This document shows positions 16,197 to 23,947 of a stretch of DNA of 48,253 nucleotides, one piece after another. Origin of the DNA: JANNRA01 sp031401035 (lineage in GTDB: Bacteria; Desulfobacterota; Binatia; HRBIN30; CADEER01); NCBI GenBank assembly GCA_031401035.1, contig JANNRA010000041.1, positions 1 through 48,253 on the forward strand, given 5' to 3'. Numbering within the stretch: position 1 is the stretch's first letter; each line of letters starts with the position of its first letter. The notes beneath the pieces are model-generated. The model saw nothing but the letters and a program-made list of their open reading frames with translations, was not told the origin of the DNA and ran no database searches. Position numbers and translations under genes: made by a program.

Positions 16197-16904
16197 TCAG
16201 AGCAGCGCGTCGAGGCGCAGGCTGCCTTCGGCGATGGCCGCCAGACGGGTGCGGTCGGCCGCCGTGCAGGCGATTTTCCCGACCCACGGGAAGACGCCCA
16301 GCGAGGGGCCGAGGACCTCGTCCAGCAGCGCGACGTTGGTCTCCGTCGCCAGGTCCGGCTCCGGGCGCAGCGTGTTGACGACGTAGCCGGCGACGCGCAG
16401 GCCGGCCGCCGCTGCGACACGCAGGGTCAGCGCGGCGTGGTTGACGCAGCCGAGGCGGTTGCCGACGACGACCAGCAGCGGCAGGTCGCAGGCGGCGGCG
16501 AGGTCGGCGAAGCTCGCGGCGCCCGCCAGCGGCACCAGGAGGCCGCCGGCCCCTTCGATTATCCCCACCTCGCATCCGGAGCGAAAGGCGCTGACCTGTG
16601 TGGCGATACGCGACAGCTCCAGCACCATGCCCTGGCGTCGCGCCGCCAGGGCCGGCGCCAGCGGCTCACGCAACGGATAGGGGCAGACGACCTGCAGGGG
16701 GTCGTCGCGGCCGGCGAACCAGCGCAACTGGATCGCGTCGGCCGGTTGCGGAACACCGTCCGCATCGGTCGCACAGCCGGTCTCCGCCGGCTTCATCACT
16801 CCGACGTCGATGCCGCGGTGTCGCAGGGCGGCGGCAATGCCGCAGGCGACGGTGGTCTTGCCGATACCCGTGTCGGTACCGGTGATCAGGTAACAGGACT
16901 TCAC
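16197..16904 (-). CDS. bioD: dethiobiotin synthetase
   Basis: This encodes 235 residues catalysing ATP-dependent closure of the ureido ring of dethiobiotin from DAPA and CO2. The P-loop GTDTGIGKTTVACG is at residues 8-21. VMKPAETGC carries the substrate-binding Lys, IIEGAGGLLVPL the second nucleotide motif, and VVGNRLGCVNHAALT the adenine-side motif. The start codon is GTG. It is the last gene of the minus-strand bio cluster. A strong hairpin abuts the start codon where the ribosome site would be expected, so initiation may be coupled or regulated. Confidence 0.95.
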   Translation of the reverse strand: MKSCYLITGTDTGIGKTTVACGIAAALRHRGIDVGVMKPAETGCATDADGVPQPADAIQLRWFAGRDDPLQVVCPYPLREPLAPALAARRQGMVLELSRIATQVSAFRSGCEVGIIEGAGGLLVPLAGAASFADLAAACDLPLLVVVGNRLGCVNHAALTLRVAAAAGLRVAGYVVNTLRPEPDLATETNVALLDEVLGPSLGVFPWVGKIACTAADRTRLAAIAEGSLRLDALL

Positions 16905-16905
16905 C

Positions 16906-16929
16906 GGCGGATCCGATCACGGATCCGCC
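16906..16929 (-). promoter_or_regulatory. 9-bp perfect hairpin touching the bioD start
   Basis: Arms GGCGGATCC and GGATCCGCC lie around a 6-nt loop, one base from the bioD GTG. It occupies the place of the ribosome-binding site in the bioD mRNA. It could be an attenuator or terminator of the upstream message, or simply a structured leader. Confidence 0.5.
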
Positions 16930-16973
16930 TGGCATCCATACGTGTCAGCGCAGAAGACGCGCGCCGTCGCCGA

Positions 16974-17129
16974 TCAGGCGGCCCAGGCCAACATCGCCAA
17001 CCCAGCCCAGATGGCCAGGCTGAGAACGGTGCCGGTCAGGAACCCGAGCAACGGCATACCCGGCAACCGATCGTTGCTGAGCTCGTCGCGGTCTTTGTAG
17101 CGCTCAAGCGTGTGTGCGATTCGCTGCAT
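16974..17129 (-). CDS. 51-residue membrane mini-protein between bioA and bioD
   Basis: This short frame starts MQRIAHTLERYKDRDEL and ends in one hydrophobic segment (about residues 24-51) with Trp near the middle. An amphipathic charged N-terminus plus a C-terminal anchor implies a tail-anchored or single-span inner-membrane protein. GGAG lies 6 bp upstream of the chosen ATG; an in-frame ATG 12 bp earlier (17141) is possible. It lies between bioA and bioD on the same strand. I know no biotin-pathway role for such a protein, and the function is unknown. Confidence 0.6.
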   Translation of the reverse strand: MQRIAHTLERYKDRDELSNDRLPGMPLLGFLTGTVLSLAIWAGLAMLAWAA

Positions 17130-17323
17130 CACCTGCTCCATTCAATGGTTCACCTAGCACACAAGCAAGGTCGATGCCTCTAGTGGGGCACAAGATTTTT
17201 CACAGCATCGTGTGGATGCAGTGTGCAGAATCCGCGCAGCAGGTGCCAAGGAATTGTCCATTTGAGCGGAAAGGGGCGGCGCCGTGACGGGGAGCCTGCC
17301 CGGGATCCATCCCGGCACCTTGG

Positions 17324-18676
17324 TCACGATGTAATTTCCTGAATCGATTCGTGAAGTACTTCCACCAGGCGCTCGAGTTCTGGGCCCGTGACGCTCAGCG
17401 GCGGCATCAGGATCATGACATTCCCGAGCGGGCGGATGAGGACTCCGCGCCGTCGCGCGGCCTGGACAACCTGCTGTCCGATGCGGCGGACGGGGTCGAA
17501 GGGGGAACGGCGGGCGGCATCCTCGACCAGTTCGACCCCGACCATCAGGCCCCACTGGCGCACGTCGCCGACGTGCGGGTGGCGCGCCAGGCCGGTCAGC
17601 AGGCCGGCGAGTGCGCAGGCGCGCTCGCCGGTGCGGCGCACGACTTCTTCGGCGGCGAAGACGTCGAGGTTGGCCAGCGCGACGGCGCAGGCGAGCGGAT
17701 TGCCGGTGTAGGTGTGGCCGTGGAAGAAGGCCGTGAACTTTTCGTACGGGGCGAGAAACGCCTCGAAGATCGTCTCGCTGGCGAGCGTCGCGGCGAGCGG
17801 CAGGTAGCCGCCGGTGATGCCCTTGCCGAGGCAGAGGAGGTCCGGCGCGACGCCCGCATGCTCGACCGCGAACATGCGCCCGGTGCGGCCGAAGCCGGTC
17901 GCGACCTCGTCGCAGATGAGCAACGCGCCGTGGCGGCGTGCGAGGGCGGCCAGGGCGGGCAGGTAGCCGAGCGGCTGTGCCCACATCCCGGCGGCGCCCT
18001 GCATGAGCGGTTCGACGATCAGCGCCGCGACCTCGTCGCCGTGCGCGGCGAAGACCCGTTCGGCGTCCGCCAGCGCCAGCTGTAGGGCGCGCTCGGGCGT
18101 CTCGCCGCGCTGCCAGCGGAAGACGTGCGGCGGCTGGATCTGCAGCGCCGGCGTGACGACCGGGCGGAAGAAGCGGTGGAAGGTCTCGCTGTAGCCGACG
18201 CCGACGGCGCCGAGGGTGTCGCCGTGGTAGCCCTCGGCGAGGGCGACGAAGCGCGTGCGGCGCGTCTGGCCGCGCAGCTGCCAGTACTGGAGGGCGAGCT
18301 TGAGGGCGATCTCGACCGCCGTTGCGCCGGCGTCGGAGTAGAAGACGCGGCGCAGCGGCGCCGGTGCGATTTCGATCAGGCGGCGCGCCAGGATGGTCGC
18401 CGGTACGTTGGCGAGCCCGAGCATGGTGGTGTGCGCGATGGCGTCGCACTGCGCCTTCAGCGCCGCGTCGAGCTCGGCCTTGCGGTGGCCGTGCACGTTG
18501 CACCAGAGCGAGGAGACGCCGTCGAAGTAGCGACGACCGTCGGTGTCGATGAGGTAGTTGCCTTCGCCCCGTTCAATCACCACTGGCGTCTCGGCGAGCC
18601 AGTCCTGCATCTGGGTGAAGGGGTGCCAGAGGTACTGGCGGTCCCAGGCGGCGAGTTGCTCGGTGGTCGGACGCAT
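17324..18676 (-). CDS. bioA: adenosylmethionine-8-amino-7-oxononanoate aminotransferase
   Basis: This 450-residue fold-type I PLP enzyme converts KAPA to DAPA using S-adenosylmethionine as amino donor. The opening AWDRQYLWHPFTQMQDW is diagnostic of BioA (substrate-binding Trp-His-Pro-Phe). GVSSLWCNVHGH, ICDEVATGFGRTG and the PLP lysine in CLGKGITGGYLPL follow in order, with HGHTYTGNPLACAVA near 310. It is preceded by bioF with a 13-bp gap, so the order is bioF-bioA-(small gene)-bioD. Confidence 0.97.
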   Translation of the reverse strand: MRPTTEQLAAWDRQYLWHPFTQMQDWLAETPVVIERGEGNYLIDTDGRRYFDGVSSLWCNVHGHRKAELDAALKAQCDAIAHTTMLGLANVPATILARRLIEIAPAPLRRVFYSDAGATAVEIALKLALQYWQLRGQTRRTRFVALAEGYHGDTLGAVGVGYSETFHRFFRPVVTPALQIQPPHVFRWQRGETPERALQLALADAERVFAAHGDEVAALIVEPLMQGAAGMWAQPLGYLPALAALARRHGALLICDEVATGFGRTGRMFAVEHAGVAPDLLCLGKGITGGYLPLAATLASETIFEAFLAPYEKFTAFFHGHTYTGNPLACAVALANLDVFAAEEVVRRTGERACALAGLLTGLARHPHVGDVRQWGLMVGVELVEDAARRSPFDPVRRIGQQVVQAARRRGVLIRPLGNVMILMPPLSVTGPELERLVEVLHESIQEITS

Positions 18677-18679
18677 ATA

Positions 18680-18734
18680 GAGGGCGCCGCTACGCCGCGC
18701 CGTATTCCATGCGGCGCGGCGTGGCCGCGCCCTC
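18680..18734. repeat. REP-like palindrome, copy 2, overlapping the bioF stop
   Basis: The outer ends GAGGGCGC and GCGCCCTC and an inner perfect ACGCCGCGCC/GGCGCGGCGT stem lie around a short A/T-containing loop, with two mismatches between. It covers the last 15 codons of bioF and its stop, so the element supplies the end of that protein. Confidence 0.7.
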
Positions 18735-19898
18735 CAGCGGGCGCCGCACCGCCGCGAAGGCGGCGATGGCAGCGTTGATGTCCGCTTCGGTGTGCGTCGC
18801 CATCACCGTCACGCGCAGGCGGGCGGTGCCGTCGGGCACCGTCGGTGGGCGGATGCCGTGCGCGAAGGCGCCGGCGGCGAGCAGCGCGGCGGAGAGCGCC
18901 ATCGTCGCCTCGGCGTCGCCGATCATCACCGGCAGGATATGGCTGTCGTCCTCGCCCGGCACGACATAGCCGAGGCCGCGCAGCCCGGCGCGCAGGCGGG
19001 CCGCGTTGCGCCGCGTCGCGGTGCGGCGCTCGGGCTCGCGTTCGACGATGGTCAGGGCGGCGGCGGCGGCGGCGACGATTGGTGGCGGCAGGGCGGTGGT
19101 GAAGACCTGCGTACGGGCGCGATTGACGAGCAGGTCGATCAGGGCGCGGCTGCCGGCGACATAGGCGCCGAAGGTGCCGAGCGCCTTGCCCAGCGTGCCC
19201 ATTTGCACGGTGACGGCAGCCTGCAGGCCGAGGGCGTCGACCAGGCCGGCGCCGCGCGGGCCGACGACACCGGTGGCATGCGCCTCGTCCACCATCAGCA
19301 TCGCGTCGTGCCGTTCAGCGAGGGCGCAGAGGGCGGCGAGCGGCGCCGCGTCGCCGTCCATGCTGAAGATCGAGTCGGTGACGATCAGGCGGCGGCGGGC
19401 GGGCACGGTCGCCAACTGTTCTCCCAGCGCCGCGAGGTCGTTGTGCGGGTACACCTGCACGACCGCGCGCGAGAGACGGCACCCGTCGATCAGGCTGGCG
19501 TGGTTGAGGGCGTCGCTGAAGACGGCGTCTCCCGGGCCGACCAGGGCGCCGATGACGCCGAGGTTGGCGTGGTAGCCGGAGGTGAAGAGCAGGGCAGCCT
19601 GGCTGCGCTTGAAGGCGGCAAGGCGCGCTTCAAGGTCGTGGTGGACGCGCATCGAGCCGGAGATCAGACGCGAGGCGCCGCTGCCGACGCCGAGGTCGCG
19701 CGCCGCGGCCCTGGCGGCCTCGATCAGGTCGGGGTGGTTGGCGAGGCCGAGATAGTTGTTGGAAGAGAGGCAGAGGACGGAGCGACCGTCGATCGTGACG
19801 CGCGCGTCCTGCGGTCCGTCGATCGGACGCAGGGTGCGTCGCAGCCCGGCGGCCTCGAGGCGCGCCAGCTCGGCGGCGAAGTGGTCGTCGTGACGCAT
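18690..19898 (-). CDS. bioF: 8-amino-7-oxononanoate synthase
   Basis: This encodes 402 residues. It is a PLP-dependent alpha-oxoamine synthase condensing pimeloyl-ACP/CoA with L-alanine to KAPA, the first step of the bio genes here. CLSSNNYLGLANHPDL, GSGASRLISGS, DEAHATGVVGPRGAG and the PLP lysine in GTLGKALGTFGAYV are all present. The start is placed at MRHDDHFAAELARLEAAGL, because the 52-residue upstream extension is Arg-rich and atypical. The extreme C-terminus (GAATPRRMEYGAA) is encoded by the palindromic element. Confidence 0.95.
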   Translation of the reverse strand: MRHDDHFAAELARLEAAGLRRTLRPIDGPQDARVTIDGRSVLCLSSNNYLGLANHPDLIEAARAAARDLGVGSGASRLISGSMRVHHDLEARLAAFKRSQAALLFTSGYHANLGVIGALVGPGDAVFSDALNHASLIDGCRLSRAVVQVYPHNDLAALGEQLATVPARRRLIVTDSIFSMDGDAAPLAALCALAERHDAMLMVDEAHATGVVGPRGAGLVDALGLQAAVTVQMGTLGKALGTFGAYVAGSRALIDLLVNRARTQVFTTALPPPIVAAAAAALTIVEREPERRTATRRNAARLRAGLRGLGYVVPGEDDSHILPVMIGDAEATMALSAALLAAGAFAHGIRPPTVPDGTARLRVTVMATHTEADINAAIAAFAAVRRPLEGAATPRRMEYGAA

Positions 19899-20172
19899 GC
19901 GTCGGGGATAGAGGGCCGTGCGGCAGGCGTCAACGAACCCCTGCCGGGTTGCGGCCTCCTGTCGGCGCCCATTCGTGATCCTGGTGGGCGGTGTGAAAGT
20001 CCGAGGTTCGGGACGCACTATGTGATCTCGCCCGGGGTCAGTCTCGGACGCCAATCCTTAGGCGGACCCGACGCCGATTCACGATATGTCGGTACTTCGT
20101 CGCATCGGCGGCTTGGATTGGCTGTCCGCGGTCTTGCAGTTCCGGCCGCGCGGCTCTTTTATGAGCGCGATG

Positions 20173-20991
20173 ATGCGGACTGCGCTGGGGTGGGATGCGG
20201 TGAGGTGTCGAATGGCGCGCGGCCTGGGGCTCGGGCTCGCGCTCGGCGCGGCCGTGAGCATGGGATGCGGCCGCGAGCGACAGCCCCCGAAGCCACCTCC
20301 GCCACCGCAGCAGGCGGCCGGACCGATCCTCGAGCCGGCGATCGCCGAGCGCGTCGCGCAGTATGGCCCGATGGCGCGGGAGCGGCTCCGCCCGTACTTC
20401 GTGACGGCCGCCGTACCCTACCCGCCGGCGCGCTTCCTCCTCCTCGGCCTCAAGCGGGAGCGCGAGCTGCAACTCTACGCGGCCGCTCCCGGGCAGCCGC
20501 TCCGCTTCATCCGCTCTTACGCGGTCCTGGGCGCCAGCGGGCGGCTCGGGCCGAAGATGCGCGAGGGCGACTTCCAGGTCCCAGAAGGGATCTACGGGAT
20601 CAACTACCTCAACCCGCGCAGCATCGCCCATCTCGCGCTGGCGCTGAGCTACCCGAGCGACTTCGACCGCGCCCGCGCCGCGGAGGACGGTCGCGACCAG
20701 GCGACACTCGGCGGCGACATCATGATCCACGGCGGCTGGAAGTCGATCGGCTGCCTCGCCGTCGGCGACCAGGCCGCGGAGGATCTCTTCGTGCTGGCTG
20801 CCGACGCCGGCTGGGAATCGGCCGTCGTCGTCATCAGCCCGATCGACTTCCGCCGCACCGGGCTGCCCGCCGGCTACCGTGCGCCGGCGCCGTGGGTGCC
20901 CCAACTCTACGGCCAGCTGCGCGCGCGGCTGTTCAGCCTGCCACCTCCGCCATGGTCGCCGGCAACCACCTTCGCTACCGGCGCGCACTGA
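20173..20991 (+). CDS. L,D-transpeptidase (YkuD domain), probable lipoprotein
   Basis: This encodes 272 residues from this ATG; a shorter start at MARGLGLGLALG (20212) fits a lipoprotein signal ending SMGC, although that lipobox is imperfect. A Pro-rich spacer (PPKPPPPPQQ) leads to the YkuD catalytic region. IMIHGGWKSIGCLAVGD carries the active His and Cys of the HGG...S-x-G-C motif, and YGINYLNPRS resembles the upstream beta strand. Such enzymes form 3-3 peptidoglycan cross-links or attach proteins to peptidoglycan in the periplasm. It is divergent from bioF. Confidence 0.85.
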   Translation: MRTALGWDAVRCRMARGLGLGLALGAAVSMGCGRERQPPKPPPPPQQAAGPILEPAIAERVAQYGPMARERLRPYFVTAAVPYPPARFLLLGLKRERELQLYAAAPGQPLRFIRSYAVLGASGRLGPKMREGDFQVPEGIYGINYLNPRSIAHLALALSYPSDFDRARAAEDGRDQATLGGDIMIHGGWKSIGCLAVGDQAAEDLFVLAADAGWESAVVVISPIDFRRTGLPAGYRAPAPWVPQLYGQLRARLFSLPPPPWSPATTFATGAH

Positions 20992-21176
20992 GCGCGGGCT
21001 GCCGCCAGCTGGTCCGCCGCGCGATCCATCGGACGTGACGGATCGGGGGCAACTGATGAGCGGCGTTTACCTCGTGCGGCCGGCGTCGTGGCCGCCGGCC
21101 ATTGCACCGCACCGTTGGCCGTGATCCTCTTCCGACCAGTCGTCAGACCAGTTGGTGGCCGCCGGAGGGGCGCAGG

Positions 21177-21428
21177 ATGAAGACGGAAATCGGAGCGTAC
21201 GACGCCAAGACACGCTTGCCGGAGCTGCTGCGGCAGGTGAAGGCCGGCAAGCGGTTTACGATCACGAATCGGGGCGAGGCCATAGCCGATCTCATTCCGA
21301 GCGAGCAGGGCAGTCCGGGGGACGCCAAGGCCGCGATCGAGAAGTTCCAGGCCTATATCGGCGCCAATCCCGTGCAGCTTCCCCGCGACGTGTCGCTCAA
21401 GCAGCTGATCGAGGAGGGGCGCGAATGA
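21177..21428 (+). CDS. Phd/YefM-family antitoxin
   Basis: This encodes 83 residues. MKTEIGAYDAKTRLPELLRQVKAGKRFTIT (shown in part) is the classic Phd/YefM N-terminal fold, with the GEAIADLIP strand after it. It binds DNA at its own promoter and neutralises the toxin with its flexible C-terminus. A GGAGG site stands about 8 bp before the ATG. The stop overlaps the toxin start in ATGA, completing a second type II module in the window. Confidence 0.92.
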   Translation: MKTEIGAYDAKTRLPELLRQVKAGKRFTITNRGEAIADLIPSEQGSPGDAKAAIEKFQAYIGANPVQLPRDVSLKQLIEEGRE

Positions 21429-21853
21429 CCTTCGTCCTCGATGCGTCCGTCACCATGTCCTGGCTGTTCGGCGATGCGAGACCGTCGGACCGCGCGTATG
21501 CCAGGGGAGTTCTCGAGTTCTTGAAGAACCCCGACGCTCGCGCGGAAGTCCCCGTGACCTGGGCGCTCGAAGTGGCGAATGTGCTCTCGCGCGGAGAAGC
21601 CCGGCGGCTGATCACGGAGGCGCAGAGCGAGGCATTTCTCGCCATGCTCTCGAGATCGCCGCTGCATGCAGACCACGCGACCTTCACCAGTGCGTTGGGG
21701 GACACGCTGCATCTGGCGCGGCGCTATCGGCTCTCGGCGTACGACGCGTCGTACCTGGAGCTGGCACTGCGCGGTGCGCTGCCGCTTGCGTCCCTGGATG
21801 CCGATCTGAACAAGGCGGCGCGCAAGGCTGGGGTGACGCGATTCGCGCAATGA
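21425..21853 (+). CDS. vapC: PIN-domain toxin (VapC family), partner of the Phd-like antitoxin
   Basis: This encodes 142 residues. It opens MTFVLDASVTMSWLF with the first PIN Asp. Glu in VTWALEVANVL, Asp in LSAYDASYLELAL and Asp in PLASLDADLNKAA complete the acidic quartet expected for Mg2+-dependent RNA cleavage. This is the branch of PIN toxins that is usually paired with Phd-type rather than ribbon-helix-helix antitoxins, consistent with its neighbour. Confidence 0.92.
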   Translation: MTFVLDASVTMSWLFGDARPSDRAYARGVLEFLKNPDARAEVPVTWALEVANVLSRGEARRLITEAQSEAFLAMLSRSPLHADHATFTSALGDTLHLARRYRLSAYDASYLELALRGALPLASLDADLNKAARKAGVTRFAQ

Positions 21854-22309
21854 CCGTGCGGTGACGCGATCGAGCCACCGCACGCGGATTCCATTTCAGC
21901 GGCGTGACCTGAGTACTCTCGTAGCTCGTGTCGGTGCAATGCCGAAGGCGTATCGGGCGACGCGCGCGTCCTGCCACCCGTCGATCGGGCGCCGCCTACG
22001 GCGCACAGCGGCACGACCGTCGCCAGCAGCGCCGCGAGCGCAAGCGCGACGTGAAGCATTCGATGCCGTATCTGCGCCCCTCCGTGAGAAGATTGCAGCG
22101 CGATGGGGGCCGGGGCGTTGAAGTCAACGACAACAGCTTCGCGCGACTGTTCGACGGAACGACCACCTTCCCGGTGCGCGGGGGAGTAGCGGTTGCGCCA
22201 GCCAAGCGATCCGGGGTGGGCCGCCGGGAGAGGGGGATGGATGGCGTCGTGGCTCTCACCCCTTGTGGTCCTGTCCTCGGCGGGGAGCGAGCCTACGCTG
22301 CGGCTCCGA
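21854..22309. other. intergenic stretch with a possible signal-peptide remnant
   Basis: No intact gene is supported. On the minus strand a frame starting at 22059 opens with a convincing signal peptide (MLHVALALAALLATVVPLCAVGG), but after about 30 residues it becomes low-complexity and then runs backwards through the PIN toxin gene. It looks like the front end of a deleted exported-protein gene. Nothing else is recognisable. Confidence 0.4.
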
Positions 22310-22801
22310 TCAGGAGTCGACGAGCTTCGGCGTAGCTGTCGGTGCAGGCGTCCACGAGCGGATGGGTGCGGCGACCCAGGAACACTCGGCGATGCGTTCG
22401 CCCGTCGTCGTGTCGATCAACCACGCCGCCCATTGATTGCCCCGTCGCGCGTAGTCGATCAGGTAGGTGCGCTCCGCCTCGGCGGCAAACTCGATCACGC
22501 AGTCGCGCTCGCCGCGATAGCCCACGTAACCGTACTGTGCCTGGTAGGTCACCGCGACGTAGTGGAATCCCGGTCGTACTTCGGCCCGATTCGCCAATGC
22601 CGGAAAGTGCCTGCCATCGATCGACGTGATCCGCACCTGCTCGAAGGTATGGCTGGTCGCCTCGATGGTTGCACGCTCGGACGGCGACAGAGACGGGCCG
22701 TCGTAGGCGCGAAAGGTACACGCGGCGACCAGGCACAGGGACGCAACGCCGCACGCGTAGCTCGAGGTCCGGCGGGAGGGCACCACGGATCGCGTTGTCA
22801 T
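22310..22801 (-). CDS. lipoprotein, function unknown
   Basis: This encodes 163 residues. An Arg-rich n-region is followed by a hydrophobic stretch and the lipobox LVAAC (lipidated Cys28). The mature part has a beta-rich pattern (ITSIDGRHFPALANRAEVRPGFHYVAV) and paired Cys residues near RDCVIEF and ERIAEC. I do not recognise the family. It lies alone between a decayed stretch and the DUF1566 gene and is transcribed away from it. The start is the ATG directly before TTRSVV; much longer readings of this frame are non-coding. Confidence 0.7.
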   Translation of the reverse strand: MTTRSVVPSRRTSSYACGVASLCLVAACTFRAYDGPSLSPSERATIEATSHTFEQVRITSIDGRHFPALANRAEVRPGFHYVAVTYQAQYGYVGYRGERDCVIEFAAEAERTYLIDYARRGNQWAAWLIDTTTGERIAECSWVAAPIRSWTPAPTATPKLVDS

Positions 22802-23104
22802 CTGTGCGGTGTCGAGCGCTGTTGGTCTTGGCGAACGCCGCCCCAGGCGACCCAAATGGCATGCTCGCGGCAGCCACTCAACGGGCTCGAAAGGGCCGCG
22901 ACCGCCGCGCGCCGAAGTCACCCCCCCCGCGGCCGGACGAAGCGGCGCCACGTCACTCGGAAACACCGGCTCCGGGCCTGGGCCGCGCGCAACCGATGTC
23001 GCTCTGCGCGTCCATGGTGATGCCGCGCTGCTCTGATCAGCAGGGTTCTCGCCTCGGATGCCGCCACTACGTATGGCCCTCGGCAAATCCGCTCCGCTTG
23101 GGGC
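22802..23104. other. gap upstream of the DUF1566 gene
   Basis: This is a divergent intergenic region. I see no convincing open frame, tRNA or repeat. Its plus-strand end should hold the DUF1566 promoter, but no clear consensus is visible. I looked for a DGR template repeat here and found none. Confidence 0.4.
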
Positions 23105-23947
23105 ATGACGGAGGCACTGCCGGTGGCGCATCTCACGGGGGGAGGCGTGGAGCCGGACGCCAAGGCGGTGAAGCTGGGCGGCAAGTGGCCGCAGCTGGAG
23201 ACGACAGCCGCCGGCCAGGGTCCGTCGAACGGCGACCTGGCGGTGATCCAGTCCTACGCAACCCAGTGCAACGCCGATCTCGGGCTCGGCCTGAGCGGCG
23301 GCACGCTGCCCAACTGCCCCGCCGCCCTGAGCACGTGCAGCGGCGATCTGAGCACCTGCACCACCGATCTCGCCGCCTGCGAGTCGCAGACCGACAACGC
23401 ACCGGAAGAGACCGGCCAGACCGGCTGCTGGGACCAGAGCGGCACCCCGATCGGCTGCGCAGGCACCGGCCAGGACGGAGAGTTTCAGTACGGGTGCAGC
23501 GCGGTCGCGCACACCTTCACCGACATCGGCGACGGCACGATCACCGACAACAAGACCGGCCTGATGTGGGAGAAAGAGAGCAACGACGCCGGCATCCACA
23601 GTCCGCAGAGCGATCCCTGGGCCAACGCCTTCGTCAAGATCGGCAGCCTGAACGGCATAGCCTTCGCGGGCTATACCGATTGGCGCCTGCCGAACAAGAA
23701 CGAGCTGTTCAGCCTGTACGATTCGAGCACGTATCCGGCGTACGTCCCGGGATTTCTGACGGCCTGCCCGGGAGGCTGCACTGTGCTGACCTGCAACTGC
23801 GGCCAGCCATCCAGCTACTGGTCTTCCACTACCTACGAGCCGAGTCCGGCCAACACGTGGAGAGTGAGCTTCGACGTCAACGGCGGCCCCGTGTACTTTC
23901 CTAAGAGCGCATTGCTCCGTGCGCGTGCTGTTCGCGGCGGATCGTGA
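23105..23947 (+). CDS. DUF1566 (Lcl C-terminal, C-type-lectin-fold) protein, candidate DGR variable protein
   Basis: This encodes 280 residues. After about 60 unrecognised residues comes a Cys-spaced repeat (CPAALSTCSGDLSTCTTDL, about 75-100) of the kind that forms stalks in deltaproteobacterial surface proteins. The DUF1566 domain (about 130-280) follows: GDGTITDNKTGLMWEK, GYTDWRLPNKNELFSLYD, then YWSSTTYE and the ending RARAVRGGS. In DGR target proteins the last 40 or so residues of this fold are the variable repeat. Here the window 23810-23944 has the expected WRVSFDVNGG...RAVRGG frame. No signal peptide is seen although the family is normally exported, so the front may be truncated. The broken reverse transcriptase overlaps its end. 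Confidence 0.85.
   Translation: MTEALPVAHLTGGGVEPDAKAVKLGGKWPQLETTAAGQGPSNGDLAVIQSYATQCNADLGLGLSGGTLPNCPAALSTCSGDLSTCTTDLAACESQTDNAPEETGQTGCWDQSGTPIGCAGTGQDGEFQYGCSAVAHTFTDIGDGTITDNKTGLMWEKESNDAGIHSPQSDPWANAFVKIGSLNGIAFAGYTDWRLPNKNELFSLYDSSTYPAYVPGFLTACPGGCTVLTCNCGQPSSYWSSTTYEPSPANTWRVSFDVNGGPVYFPKSALLRARAVRGGS

Noticed and set aside
14537..16420. 627-codon minus-strand frame across larC
   Set aside because: Low-complexity Arg/His/Val text without domain signature; a GC shadow of larC.
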